A stretch of 64,000 bases of DNA from Welwitschia mirabilis. Lineage: Eukaryota; Gnetophyta; Gnetopsida; Welwitschiales. The translations under genes and the position numbers were made by a program. Positions 36,386-49,077 of the stretch are shown in pieces. The notes beneath the pieces were generated by a model. It searched no databases. It saw nothing but the letters and a program-made list of their open reading frames with translations, and was not told the origin of the DNA. The DNA lies in contig JBOZIK010000001.1 in the NCBI GenBank assembly GCA_051453625.1, positions 273,029,599 through 273,093,598 of the forward strand, in the 5' to 3' direction. Positions within the stretch are counted from its first letter, which is position 1, and the number at the start of each line of letters is the position of its first letter.

Positions 36386-37200
36386 AGAAGAAGAAGAAGA
36401 AAAAGAAAATGAACTTGTTTAAAAAATATAAATTATATCCTTTTTGCAAGAGAGGAAATAATCTCTATATACAGATGAACAAATGCACGTATATCAAGAT
36501 CACAAGATTATATGATTTAGTATTAATACGTAGAATGGATAATTAATGACATTGGAGTATATTTTTATGACTCATGTAGCTAACTAGTGTCATTAATCTT
36601 ATTTCTTTAACTCAAAATATTAATTACATATATGGTTTCCTCATGTTAGCTTTTTCTTAATCATTCATCGACTCATACGTAAGTTTAGTCAATTTAAAAC
36701 ATGCACTAAAATAGTAAATGCATAAATATCAAAATTTTGGTTTGACATAATTAGATAAACTTCTCAATTCAAATGAATAAAACACTAAATAAGCTATGAA
36801 TCAAGTTTCTTCACACATCCTAAGAACATAAAAGTATAATAGAGTAAATCTACTTATTTGTCATTCCTAGTTCTAGGTTATAGTGCATGTACTTATTCAC
36901 ATGCTTATTTATTTCATAATGAATAAAATCTATCAATTACATAATACAATAAATAAATGTCTATTCATAACATACTACATGTATCATATTCACCAAGAAT
37001 TTAAATTAAAAAAATAAGATGTAAAATTTATTAATATATCCTCTTAAAATTTCTGATTTATTAGCTTTATCATGTGACTTTAATTTCTTACATAATAAAT
37101 TATATAATTTTAAATGTTTAGATAGATTTTCTCCTAAAAATATTCTAACATAATTATTATCATTTTCATGGTAAATTATAAAAATTACAAACTAGGGTTA
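32975..37200 (-). mobile_element. Long LTR, copy 2, left part (split by Athila element)
   Basis: Starts TATGACATCC, the counterpart of TGTAACATCC at 22623, and aligns with 22623 to about 26200 including the (GA)n tract. A minus-strand TATA (TATATAGAGATTA, about 36456-36468) with CT-rich sequence downstream matches copy 1. The Athila-type element interrupts it at 37200; the remainder resumes at 50601. No primer site is seen left of 32975, so it is likely solo. Confidence 0.65.
35577..36400 (+). repeat. (GA)n microsatellite with 653-N gap
   Basis: An AG run on both sides of gap 35656-36308, passing into (GAA)n at 36384-36400. It is the counterpart of the tract at 25259-25480. Confidence 0.95.
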
Positions 37201-38281
37201 TGTTGTAGGGTATTTTGAGTAGTTTTATAGGATATTGTATAGGTTTATGCTAGATTTTTAGAATAATGAAGAGCAGAGATAAAAGATACAAAAACATGTA
37301 ATCTCCATGCATTTTACAACATTTAGAGTAGTTTGCAATACTTTCTAGTTTGAAGCAAACTTCCTACAAACACTGAGGGTGATGCGTTAGATGAACACTT
37401 GTAAAATCCTATCATCCTCCTCATCATCTAGATGATTATATAAATAATAGAATAGTTAAAATAATAAGTGTGCTACCTATAATCAATTTGGTAGATGACA
37501 TGGATTACTTATGAGTTAAAATTATCTCTTGTATCATCTAGATGACCAGTAGGATGACATCTATTATAAAGTTCCATTAAATATTCACCTAAATTTTCCC
37601 ATTTGTATATGCATTCTTACATAGCTATTAGAGTTGTGCCTATGCATGTTTGTATTTTTTATTATTTGTATGTCTATTTATTAGTAAGTATTAATCCCCT
37701 CCTTGACTCTATCTTTTATTCACTTAAATTAAAGATTCTCATGGTAGGAGATCGAAGGGATGGAAATCCATTCTTAGTAGTTATAAAGAGATGTCTTCCT
37801 TGATGTTGGGTTATGCTTTCTTCATTGAACTATGGCTTCTTTATAACATGCATGTAGTTTGTGATTAATACAAAGAAATCCTTTTTATTTCTTATACTTA
37901 TTGTTACTTATTTTTTATATTTTGTATTACTTCTAATTCCACTAATAGTTTTTTAAGTGGTATAAGTTATATGGACAACCTTTATCGAGGTTAAGCATTG
38001 TTGGTTTAGATGCATTATTCCTTTTCATTCGTAAATTAACTTTTTATAATTATGTTTTGTTATGATTTTCTTCATTGCAATTTATTTATATTACTAGAAT
38101 ATGTAAATATTTCTTTCTAAAATTAATTTTCTTTTTCCTAGGCTAGGACTTTAATGGATTATGACGTTCATATACACTCCCATATATATTAATGTATTGT
38201 GTTGTGTAAAAATATCTATTTTATTTGTAAATGACAAAATATCCTTAAGCATAATTATTTATACAAATATGCATCACAACA
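37201..38281 (+). repeat. 5' LTR of the Athila-type element
   Basis: 1081 bp. It matches the right LTR throughout, for example 'tattttgagtagtttta' at the start and 'acaacctttatc' near 37975. TTATATAAATA at 37437-37446 is a possible LTR TATA box, worn in the other copy. Confidence 0.9.
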
Positions 38282-38284
38282 TCT

Positions 38285-38301
38285 TGGTGCCATTATCAGG
38301 G
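38285..38301 (+). other. Primer-binding site, tRNA-Asp type
   Basis: TGGTGCCATTATCAGGG, three bases after the 5' LTR. Compared with the usual tRNA-Asp primer site of Athila elements it differs at five positions, all C-to-T or G-to-A. Confidence 0.75.
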
Positions 38302-38958
38302 AAGGCTACTTAGAGTTGAAAAGTTTTCATTACTCTAGTTAGTATTTGGATTTTGGTTTAGATATTTGTTTACAGCTGTTATACTATTAGTTATAGTAGC
38401 ATAGTTTTTTTTTTAATTTCTATTCTTGCATTCTAAAATAAATGTTTTATCATATGCTTCATTGTCTAGATGATGTGTGATGACAATGGCCTCCTTGGGT
38501 TTTGTAGTTTTTTACTTTCTTAAAATTTTTTAGGGTTTTTCTATCACCCCTTCTATCATATATATGACTTAGGAGGATGATAGTCTACTTTTTGTGTTTT
38601 TTGTGTTTGTTATTTTGCATTTTTATTTTCTGCATTTCTCATTGTTTATGTTTTTATGTTTCTGTCATCTAAAAAAATCATTCAGACAATCATAGGAAAC
38701 ATTTACTAATCATCAAAACTAAGCATTTTGAAACATGGTAAAGTTTGATAAGAAAGAAAAATATCAAAGTGAGTGGTTGTTTATAGAAAAAACATATGAG
38801 AAGGTTTAATTAACTCTGAAATTAATTCAAGTATGCATAACAAAGTATGCAATTTTCAAAAATTCTAGAAATTTCTACACTTATTTATTTATAATATGAT
38901 TTTGTGAAATAAAATTTTTTAAAATATTGTTCTAATAATAGTTTTTTATTTTTAAACA

Positions 38959-40990
38959 TGTCTAGTTCATTGCAAAAGTAAAAATAAGTCACTTTGCCTA
39001 ATTCATCCTTTGTTATTGAAACCCCTATGACTACACTCATAAAACATAATGTCAATGTCACCCTTAGAGAACTAATTACTACTAAAAAACATGAAATCCA
39101 AACCCCTTTTGATTTACCTCTTGGTGGTGACGTCAAGCTTAAGAATCTAAATGCTTATGCAACACATTGCCGACATTGAATAGTTAGTGCTTACTTTAGG
39201 ACATGGTAAGAAAAGAATAAGTGATATAACTTACATCATCATTTTTCCCATTATTTTAAAAGGTAAAGCTAAACTTTAGTTAAGAATATTTTTTCATAAA
39301 ATTTTAAAATAATTTTGTTAGGTTTAATAAGATTTTATTAAGAGATTCATGAGTGAAATTATCATGAGTAAAATTACCATTAGAAAATATAACAAAGAAA
39401 TAACCAACTTCTAACAACAACCTAATGACGATTATGCCTCTACCTATGAGATAGATGTTTTCCTCTCAAGAAGAATTGGTAGACTACTTTTATAGTGGAC
39501 TCAATAGTAAAACTAAGCAACTAGTTGATTTTTTATGTGAAGGAAATTTATTAAACCTTTCTTTAAAAAAGGCTTAGAAAGTATTGGAAGAGTTAGTAAG
39601 AGTAATTCAAACTTGGCATAAACCCTTACCTAAAGAAAATTAAGCTATAGTCAAATCATTAAAGATATTAAAGAGGTTAGGTAAGAAAAAGAAGAAATAA
39701 AAACTAAAAATAAACCAATAAATGTCATTAAGAATTTTACCTCAACTTTAGAAAAATGCATCCAAATGATTTTAGATGCAAAGATGATAATAGAGAAGAG
39801 TTTAGTTGTAGTTANNNNNNNNNNNNNNNNNNNNNNNNNNNNNNNNNNNNNNNNNNNNNNNNNNNNNNNNNNNNNNNNNNNNNNNNNNNNNNNNNNNNNN
39901 NNNNNNNNNNNNNNNNNNNNNNNNNNNNNNNNNNNNNNNNNNNNNNNNNNNNNNNNNNNNNNNNNNNNNNNNNNNNNNNNNNNNNNNNNNNNNNNNNNNN
40001 NNNNNNNNNNNNNNNNNNNNNNNNNNNNNNNNNNNNNNNNNNNNNNNNNNNNNNNNNNNNNNNNNNNNNNNNNNNNNNNNNNNNNNNNNNNNNNNNNNNN
40101 NNNNNNNNNNNNNNNNNNNNNNNNNNNNNNNNNNNNNNNNNNNNNNNNNNNNNNNNNNNNNNNNNNNNNNNNNNNNNNNNNNNNNNNNNNNNNNNNNNNN
40201 NNNNNNNNNNNNNNNNNNNNNNNNNNNNNNNNNNNNNNNNNNNNNNNNNNNNNNNNNNNNNNNNNNNNNNNNNNNNNNNNNNNNNNNNNNNNNNNNNNNN
40301 NNNNNNNNNNNNNNNNNNNNNNNNNNNNNNNNNNNNNNNNNNNNNNNNNNNNNNNNNNNNNNNNNNNNNNNNNNNNNNNNNNNNNNNNNNNNNNNNNNNN
40401 NNNNNNNNNNNNNNNNNNNNNNNNNNNNNNNNNNNNNNNNNNNNNNNNNNNNNNNNNNNNNNNNNNNNNNNNNNNNNNNNNNNNNNNNNNNNNNNNNNNN
40501 NNNNNNNNNNNNNNNNNNNNNNNNNNNNNNNNNNNNNNNNNNNNNNCAAATTTAAGCTTTAATCAAAACCAAAACCAAAGTCAAAGTCAAATCCAAAATA
40601 ACAACAATTTTCAACCTAGGATGAATTGATAACCCAACTTCAAATATTTTCAAATAAATCATCCTAATTTCCAACAATGTATAAAGAGATTTAAGAATGT
40701 AAATTTCCAATCAAACAACTTAAATAATAGGCAAGTTTATCCAACTTACAAAACCAAGGTGATCCACTTTGAAATTCCATTTGATGAGTTACAAAAAATA
40801 CAAGAAAGAATAAATTCCAACATTTAAAATCTTATGAGTATTTTGCAATAAATCATGCTTGCTAACCAAATACTATAAGAGTCACTTGCCATACAACCTC
40901 TATTAAACCGAAATAAAGTTAAAAAAGATTCTAAGGTTATGACAAGAAGTGGAAATGAGATAACACCTCCTATCCATAAGGCTTCAACAT
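38959..40990 (+). pseudogene. Athila gag polyprotein remnant
   Basis: The N-terminal part starts near ATG 38959 and includes NVTLRELITTKKHEIQTPFD (about 39051-39110), then a frame with IFPIILKGKAKL (about 39240) and YNKEITNF (about 39390), typical of Athila capsid. GLNSKTKQLVDFLCEGNLL at about 39500-39560 is the conserved capsid segment near the C-terminus, followed by VLEELV and KPLPKEN. A 732-N gap (39815-40546) removes the middle. After it comes an Asn/Gln/Ser-rich stretch encoded by imperfect AAACCA/AAGTCA repeats, and near 40930 VMTRSGNEI, which usually marks the gag-protease border. Stops are frequent. Confidence 0.75.
39815..40546. other. Assembly gap (732 N) in Athila gag
   Basis: Frames that appear open through this block only reflect the N run. 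The true length is unknown. Confidence 0.9.
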
Positions 40991-41039
40991 CTTAAAGTGA
41001 TAAAAATAATGAAGAAGAGAATATAAATATTTTATAGAA

Positions 41040-41720
41040 TAAATTTTTACCTTCTTCTTTAAGCATCAAAAAAATTCTTCTCATAAGGAACCTGCTACTA
41101 ATGGCTTAATAGACTAAATATAAATTCTACATTTGATGAACATCTTAAAACCTTGATGAAAAATATGAGTATCAATTTAGTATTTTTAAAACTTTTGTAA
41201 GACAACCTTAAGTTTTTAAAGTTGTAAAAAGATCTAATTATGAGAAAACGAAAATGAACCATTCCTAGTAAAGTCTTCCTATCCCAATTCATTAACAACT
41301 TAGTTTTATAAAAATGTTTAAAGTTTAAAGATCCAAAGTCAGTAACTATTATTATTACTTTAGAAGGAATAGAAGAATAAATAAAGTCTTGATTTATATT
41401 AGAGCTAGAGTCAATATTATAACCTTGCATATTTATCAATGACTTAGGCTAGAAAATAGAAAAAAGCCTATAAGAATTGTCTTATAATTAGTGGATACAT
41501 GTATTAAGAAATCTTTAGATGTGATTAAGGACTTAGTCATTTAAATTGAAGAAGCACTCTATCACATTGATGTGGTTGTGATAGAAGTTGAACATAATGG
41601 TGGTTGTACTTTACTTCCTTTTGTATAATAGCTCATTGTATTATAGATATAAGAACAAATTTGATGAAGTATCAATTAGAAAATAAAAAGTTTTCCGTAA
41701 GAGTGTTCAAGATGGCTTAA
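41040..41720 (+). pseudogene. Athila protease region remnant
   Basis: At about 41465-41600 one frame reads RIVL.LVDTCIKKSLDVIKDLVI then EEALYHIDVVVIEVEH, close to the Athila retropepsin segment that follows the active-site Asp. Another frame near 41615-41690 continues with the downstream Asp-Ile-Arg-Thr-Asn-like and Lys-Tyr-Gln stretch. The active-site motif itself could not be read with confidence. It lies between gag and RT. Confidence 0.55.
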
Positions 41721-42329
41721 AAAAATTTAGGTAATGATTTAAGTATGAAAGAAGAAACGAAGCCAAATTTATTTTTACAGTACTACCCACTTAAAGAAAG
41801 ATGGCCAACTATTCATGAGCAAACTTTGTTTGATGATCAATGTGAATGCTTTTAATAAATATCAACTTAATTTTGATCATTTACAAATTGATTATTTTGA
41901 TCTGTAGAGTAGATAGACTGAGTCTATTAACTGTGCAGAAGTATAATATCTAAGCAAAATTAAGATTTCTTATTTTAAGGGTGATCATTCACTATTAAAG
42001 TCTAGATGACAGTCTCAGATGATAGTAAATTTTCCTAAAAATTTAATAGCAAATAAGAATTTGAATTCAAATCTGAATCTAGAACCTTTATCCAGTAGAC
42101 TAAAATATATATTTTTATATAGTGATCTAAACAAATCTTTAGTTATTAATGAAAATCTTTTTCCTGAATAAGAATCAAGATTAGTATCTATGTTATAATC
42201 TAAGGTAAATGCATTCTATTAATCCCATAAAGATTTGATAGCCATTCCTACCTTAATTTTTCAACATAAAATCTACCTTAAGAATAATGCAAAACCTATT
42301 AGATAACCCCAACATAGATGTAATACAAC

Positions 42330-43085
42330 CCTTAAGTAAGTTGTTAAAGATGAAATTATAAAATTAACGGATGCCTGGATCATTTATGCCATAGTTGATA
42401 GTGAGTGGATTATCCCTTTAATGGTAGTACTTAAAAAATATGAGAACTAGAGGATGTGCTTAAATTTTAGAAAATTAAATAGAGTAACTAAAAATGATTA
42501 TTGTTTTTTGTCTTTTCTTGATTAGATGCTCGATAGGATTTAGGGATATGCATTTTATTATTTTTTTGATGGATATAGTAGTTACAATTAGGTTTTTATT
42601 GCTAGTGAAGAGTAGGCAAAAACTACTTTCACTTCATCTTTTGGTACTTTTACTTTTTGATACATTCTTTTTAGACTTTGCAATGCTCTTTATACTTTTT
42701 AAGATGCTATGATGCGTATTTTCTCTGACATGTTAGAGGATTTAATAAAATTTTTTATAGATTACTTCTCTATTTATGCTAAAATTTTTAAATAAATATT
42801 ACAAATATTAGAGAAATTCCTTGATAAATGCACTTCTAGTGGCCTAAATTTGATTTGGGGAAAAAGTATATTTTTAATTCAAAGTGGAATTATTTGAGAT
42901 CATCATATTTCAAAAAAGGGAATTAGGATGAATCCTAAAAAATTTGGTATTATTAAAAACATAAATCCCTCTACAAAAGTAAAATAGGTTAGATATTTTC
43001 TTAGTTATTATGGTTTTTATCATCGGTTTATTCATGATTATACAAACATATATAAATCCATGTACTTGTTACTAGAAAAAAACCT
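42330..43085 (+). pseudogene. Athila reverse transcriptase, broken
   Basis: Nearly the whole RT domain can be followed, with a few frame changes. IIYAIVDSEWIIPLMVVLKK (about 42379-42438) comes first, then RMCLNFRKLNRVTKNDY (about 42452-42502). Next are the Gly-Tyr-Ala-Phe-Tyr-Tyr-Phe-Phe-Asp-Gly-Tyr block (about 42545), TTFTSSFGTFTF (about 42623), CNALYTF, FFIDYFSIY (about 42750-42777) and the C-terminal VRYFLSYYGFYHRFIHDYTNI (about 42990-43055). FLDGY-type wording and the Asp-Asp-Phe-Ser form of the active site are typical of Athila. The second catalytic Asp is Tyr here, so polymerase activity is lost even apart from the stops. Confidence 0.85.
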
Positions 43086-43089
43086 AAGT

Positions 43090-43620
43090 TTAAATGAAAT
43101 GAATCTTGTTAGCTTGCTTTTGATAGACTTAAATGTAAACTTTTTATACTTCTCTTGTAATAGGAGCCGGTTAGGAAAAAATTTGAAATTGATATGTGGT
43201 GCTAGTAATTTTCCATGGAGGGGTACTCTATTAAAAATATGAAAATGATTTTAAAGTTATATCTTACCATAGTAAAAATATATCTAGAACTCAAATGAAT
43301 TATACTACTATAAAGAAGGAAATTTTTAGCAATTATATTTTGCTAGGTACACTTAGATATTATCTTTTTGGCTATTATATAAATGATTAGACTAACCATG
43401 CTATGATTTATTACCTTATGACTACAAAATATTATAGTGCTAGATTGATTAGATGAATCCTCCTCATGCAAGAATCTGACTTGACTATCATTGATAAAGT
43501 AAGAAAGCATAGTTGTGTTATTGATCATTTATCTCATCTTTCTTCTCTTCTTGATGATTATTTTTTGGATGAACAACTCTTTCCTATATCTACTACTCAT
43601 CCTCATTCTTAGTATGCTGA
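43090..43620 (+). pseudogene. Athila RNase H remnant
   Basis: It follows RT directly. The connection FDRLK-like then CGASNFPW (about 43198-43220) corresponds to the first RNase H catalytic Asp region, with Gly before Ala where Asp is expected. Next are an Asn-Tyr-Thr-Thr-type stretch (about 43300) and LFWLLYK... near 43360. HSCVIDHLSHLSS (about 43508-43545) matches the segment that closes the domain and leads to integrase, followed by DEQLFPIST. Stops are frequent. Confidence 0.7.
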
Positions 43621-43639
43621 TATTATTAATTATGTTATT

Positions 43640-44790
43640 ACCATGAAAACATTATAACATTAGATTTATAACTAAGGTAAATCTTTTCTTCATAGAAATA
43701 AATGACTATGAGTGGATAGAGCCATATTTGTATTGTAGGTGTAAGACTAAATTATGTGAAAGTGCATGCCTGATTAGAAAAAAATTTGATATCCTTCATC
43801 TTGATTATGATGGTCTTATGGAGGTCATTTTCATGAATAGAAAATCACCTTAAAAATTCTTCATTATGATTTTTATTGACCTATACTTTTTTAGGATTCT
43901 GTTAATTTTGTTAGAAGGTGTAATTCTTGTTAGCTTTATGGTAGTCTTATTCATGCTCAGAAAATTCTTCTTAGATTTATTCTTGAATGTGAACCTTATA
44001 ACTATTAGGGTATTAATTTTATCGGCCCTATTTACTTATATTCTCATGATAAACATTACATTTTAGTGGTTGTAGATTATGTTACTAAATAGGTTGAAGC
44101 TATTCCTACTTCTCTGAATGATGTCTAAAATGTTCGTCATTTTCTTAAAACTCATATTTTTTAGAGATTTTTTCCTAGGATTATTATTAGTGCTCAAAGA
44201 ACTCATTTTATTAATTAAATTTTTAAGAAACTTATTTTGTTCATTAAAATATAATATAGATTAGCTTATGCTTATCATCCTCAAACTACTGAATAAGATA
44301 AAAATGCAAATAGAGAAATTAAGAAAATGTTGCAAGAAATTATCTATATTAATAATAAATCTTGAACTTTTAAGATTAATGATGTTCTTTGGGGTTACCG
44401 TAATACTTGATATAATTCTCTTAGTTTTTCATCTTATAAACCTATGTATGAAAAATTTTGCATTTTAATTATTGATGTGTGTTATAACTCTTATCATGTT
44501 TCTTATCAACTTAATCTTATAGACCTTTATGAAAACCTTATACATATATTAATCTAATTAAACCATCTTGATGAAAATCATACTTGTGTTATGCATTTTT
44601 AATTAATATATAAAACCCAAGCTAAGTTCAAATATAATAAAAAGTTACTTCATAAAGAGTCTAAAATTGGTTGACTTGTCTTTTTATATAATACTAAAGT
44701 AAATCTTTTAAATAACAAGTTGAGCTCCAAATGGTTAGGTCTTTATCTTATAGCATGGAGTGTATCTTAATATCTATGTTTAGATTTACA
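43640..44790 (+). pseudogene. Athila integrase, broken and catalytically dead
   Basis: Order is as in gypsy integrases. A His-containing zinc region (GGHFHE near 43818, Cys-x-x-Cys near 43913-43930) comes first. GINFIGPIYLYSHDKHYILVVVDYVTK (about 44005-44090, one stop after it) and IIISAQRTHFIN (about 44178-44214) follow, then AYHPQTTE.DKNANREIKKML (about 44270-44330), DVLWGYRNT and a basic C-terminal part with LSSKWLGLYLI (about 44720-44750). By alignment with the family, the three metal-binding residues (Asp, Asp, Glu) are Asn, Ala and Lys. The element could not insert itself now. Confidence 0.85.
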
Positions 44791-44799
44791 ACTTAGAGA

Positions 44800-47130
44800 C
44801 TAATAAAATTTAGAATGTTAATAGATAATAGTTGAAAATATACAAAATATCTTTTATTGTAATTGTGAGCATAGAAGAAGCACTTATTTTAGAGGCTTCC
44901 CTCAATGAGAAGGACTTTCATCCTATCATTGTCTGAATTCTTTCTTAGATTATTCCTTTGATGGATGTTATGATATCACTTAATCATCTTTTAAACTTTA
45001 CTTATATGTTACTTTATGAGGTTTCCATAAGTAGTATTTATACTTGGGCATTTTATACTGATAATATTAGGTTCATCCAATCTTGAGGAATTCCCATGTC
45101 TATAGACTTCATTTTGAAGGAAGATGCCTTAGTTATTCTACTTTTTTAATGGTTTGAGCTCTTTGGTTGTTTGGCAGTGTTCTTTTTTATCTTTCATCTC
45201 ACTTATTCACCTTCATATTTTTCAGTATGTAATTATGTGAGATTTTGAAAAAAATTCGAAAAAAAGGAAGAAGAAAAAGAAAAGGAAAAAAATAATGACT
45301 ATGCTCTATTGTATTTTGTGTTTAAATAAAAATATATTATCATCATGATGTCCTACCATATCATGATAAATTTTTTTAAAAGGAACCTTTAGTAATATTA
45401 GTAGTTATGAAAACTCCACTAGGGGTTTAGTTAGCCATACTTTGCAGGTCCTTACTTCTCTATTTATGGCTATACTCCCCTCATAATAGCAAAGTTATAA
45501 TAAACTTTGAGACTATAGGATTAGTGGTATTCTTGGTATTATTAAAGTCATTTCTTATTTTTAAACTCTTAGTATTCATACATAATAATTTTACTTTTAA
45601 GGATTCAAGTGTATTTGTAACATGTGATTAAGTGAGTTCATTTCTGAGTAGCTTTTGATCTCGTCATTCATTGTTCTAAGAACTTGAGGTTTAGTATTGT
45701 CATAATCACTTTATTTTTTAGTGAAATGTTATAGAGTTTATACATTTTATAATGCATGTTTACTCAGGTGGCTTTATGATGTCTTCCTTAGGGATTTTCT
45801 AGGTTAAAGTTTAGGTAAGATATGCAACATTTTCCTTATTCCTTATGCCCATTTTCATTTTACTTTTCTTTTTTCTTTTAGCTTGTTATTTTAAAGTTTT
45901 TTTTTTACATTTTCTCATGTTCATATAAGACCTTATCATTTGGTAATTTTCTTACTATTCATTCATGTAGCATATTTTTTATTTAGCATTTAGATTAATC
46001 AGAAAATTTTTTATGTTTCACAACTTTTATAATATTCCTTGTACCTTTTGGATTTATATGTTTTATCTTGTTTTACTTTTTAGTTTGGATATAGTCATTC
46101 ATTTTTCATGATTAGGTTTTATTCTAGTTAGTTTATTCAATTTAATCATAGTTTTCTTTCATTCTGAGTTTCTTCACTTCATCATGATTTTCATAATTTT
46201 TTTCTTATTTCCTATTTTTCTAAGCTTTCTAATAAATTCTAATAGTATGATGATTAATCTAAGCCTAAAATTCTTGGCTAACATGTTTATTTTTCTCAAA
46301 CTTTTTAAAGTTCCATTATTTACTTGATTATCCAAAAAATACTAGGTAGATGATAGTTTAATTTTTTTTGAGAGTTGTCCTAGGGCTATCGTTTGAATGA
46401 CACGACGAGATGATAATGTGATAAAATCATGGCTTAAATCCTTTTTTCCTTATTTCTCTTTATTTTTTGAATTATTTTTACCCTTTCCTTTGAGAGATAA
46501 CAACCCCACTAGATCATGCCAGCATCTTAGATTTTGTCTTGCTCAATTTTGTATCCAGATTTCTAAGTATTATGTGAATTTATCAAAATGAGGTATGTTT
46601 TTATATCCTTATTACTTGTCAATTTTTCCTCCCATTTTTTAGTATTTTAACACATATTTTTCATGTATGTTTATCGATTTTTTATGCTTTTTAATTTGGA
46701 ACTTATGGATTTAATTTTTACTGCATATTTTAAATTTTTCGAGAAAATTTTAACTTTCTGTCTTTGACACTCGATTTCTTGCAGACTATACATCAAAATG
46801 TAGTGCTTCTTTAGAAAAAATTGATTAGTTCAATGTGTTCTATAATTCTACCAGATTAGATTTTTCATTTGAGTACTTTAAATTTTTACCATATGTAAGG
46901 CCCACTTAAAAAACCACTTTTCATTTTTTGTGTGTTTCACAATTTTCTTTTTAAGGCTAGATAATATGGGATGTATTGACACTTTTAGAAGGGGCAATAC
47001 ATATTTTCATCATGTTTTCTATTTTTAATCATTTTTTTGGGGGTTCATTATTAAGCATCCATGCAATACATTTAACTTATTATCTGATCTGGCATAACAT
47101 TTTTCTGTATTTTTTACTGAGTAGGCCTCA
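44800..47130 (+). other. Athila 3' region, no recognised product
   Basis: T-rich sequence with dense stops. A 64-residue open frame at 46397-46591 (hydrophobic middle) lies here, but no family is recognised. It may be untranslated spacer between integrase and the extra ORF remnant. Confidence 0.4.
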
Positions 47131-47930
47131 TACATGTATAACTAGATAGGTTAAGGCTAAGGCTGAGGTTGTAAAGCAAGAGGCAAACACTTTAGTGCCA
47201 CCAAAGGTTAAGCATGTGAAGCTTATACATCCTCCACCTTGACATGGTAGATCATTGATGATATAGATAGCTATCATCCATGTCGAGAGAAATTTTGAAT
47301 ACTTTATGAGATAGATATAGCCTAAGGTTAACCACAGGCTCTTAAATATCTAGTTATGATGGAGTTTGGATGTACATGGATAATACTACATATTAGAGAT
47401 AGGAAAGTTTTATGATACTATGCATATTAAGCATCACTTAGACTCTTGTAATCACTTGGTTAATGTGATCGTAGCTTATATTTAGGACCACAAGATTGTT
47501 ATACTCCCATCCTAAATTACATTATTTATAGATCTAGATGGGTTTAGGAGTTTACATATTCATTCACCTTGAGGGACTGAGGAGTACCATGCATAAGGAA
47601 CTACATTAGACATTTTAGCAGACTTGACAATAGACAGATGAGATGTTCTTGTCATCCAGTTGATTCCCATATATGGAGTACTTTATTGAGGGCTGATCTA
47701 CAACATCAATCCATCATTTCATGATAGACATACTATGGTCACGTATTTATATATATTGACAACTTTTAAATAGGAAAAGTATATGAATCTATAAACATTT
47801 ATCTAGAGGAGACTAAAATTAATGGTAGAGGTATGATAGTTGTAGACTTTGTGTTATCCATGCCTCCTCTTAGCTTTATTCACATGATTCAGGATACCAA
47901 AGTCTATGGATGAGCAAGAAATTTTTCATA
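47130..47930 (+). pseudogene. Extra 3' ORF remnant, similar to the plant 'putative transposon protein' domain
   Basis: In one main frame the sequence starts with a Lys/Glu/Val-rich stretch KAKAEVVKQEANTLVPPKVK (about 47149-47208). Further on, a segment DLDGFRSLHIHSP, then LDILADLTID near 47610, is followed near 47850-47925 by PCLLLALFT.FRIPKSMDEQ. The latter resembles the close of the plant transposon-associated domain often found downstream of or beside pol in large gypsy elements (Pfam Transposase_32 family as I remember it). In Athila elements this position holds an env-like or unknown ORF. Stops interrupt every segment. Identity is tentative. Confidence 0.45.
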
Positions 47931-48471
47931 TTTAGACTTATTCTTATTATTTATAAAACATGAACATATAGGTACTAGGAGAGGTAAAGTAACATTAGGT
48001 ACAGAGACTTGTGATTGAATATATACTTAATTAGATTTAAGTCTTTCTCATAGAGATCACTGAGATCATTAGAGATTTCATTGATCATGGTATCTAGAAT
48101 CTAGATGTGAGGATCAAAGCTCTGAATTAGAGGACTTAGACATTAAAGCAAAGGATCCTCAGAGGAGAGTCTAATACTTTGATGACCAGGTTGTTAACAT
48201 GATTTAGTGCATTATTTCTATACAGTAGAGTGATATGGTAGACATCCTAAAGATTGTTGATGTCGAGAAAGATGAGATGATTTATTTTAGTTCCACATCT
48301 TTAGACCTTCATTTCTCTACTAATATTGACCATCTTCCATATTTGCCCCCTACAGTTGAGCTAACCTCACAAATTAAGTTCATTGTATGACAATAAGGAA
48401 AGTGATTTTGTTGTATTTTGTCTCCCCTTCTATGAATTTTTTTATACTAAAATTCATGTATATATATGTAT

Positions 48472-48529
<58 letters not shown>

Positions 48530-49077
48530 NNNNNNNNNNNNNNNNNNNNNNNNNNNNNNNNNNNNNNNNNNNNNNNNNNNNNNNNNNNNNNNNNNNNNNN
48601 NNNNNNNNNNNNNNNNNNNNNNNNNNNNNCACATAACACATACATATTGAGTTTAACATGGTATACTTATTATTTAATTTTCATGCTTCTCTTCCTTTTT
48701 TACATGTTACAATGAGGATTGATTATATTTGGGTAATCTTTTAATTATTCACTATATATTTCAGTGGAGGGATTTTAATTATAAGTACATTTACTAATTA
48801 TTTATCTTAAAAAATTTTTATCATAGGATTCTATTTTTAAAGAATTATTTTTAATCCCCTCATTCCCTCATTGTCTGGATGACAATGAGGATGATTGTAT
48901 GACCAGTTCTTTAATTAGATAAAACACTCACTTTTCTAATTTTTTTCTAATTTAGTTTGTATCTCTAAGATTCCTAAAAAGATTTTAGATTTTTTTTTAA
49001 TATCTTAGCTATTTTTATTATTGGATAAATTGACTCACAATCATAGTTTACCACCTAGTTTTATCAAGGACTGATAA
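47931..49077 (+). other. Athila 3' untranslated region with microsatellite
   Basis: No recognised coding. Contains the (CA)n tract with a 100-N gap. An SSA-type short frame around 48383-48715 is produced by the CA repeat and the gap. Confidence 0.5.
48474..48642 (+). repeat. (CA)n microsatellite with 100-N gap
   Basis: A pure AC run precedes gap 48530-48629 and CACATAACACATAC follows it. His-Thr or Cys-Val frames are artefacts. Confidence 0.95.

Noticed and set aside
35544-36449. 301-residue minus frame
   Set aside because: Most of it is N; the rest is (CT)n repeat.
39756-40629. Frames of 245-287 residues
   Set aside because: Run through a 732-N gap. Only the edges are sequence, and those edges are Athila gag.
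48380-48715. His-Thr and Cys-Val frames
   Set aside because: Encoded by the (CA)n microsatellite and gap.
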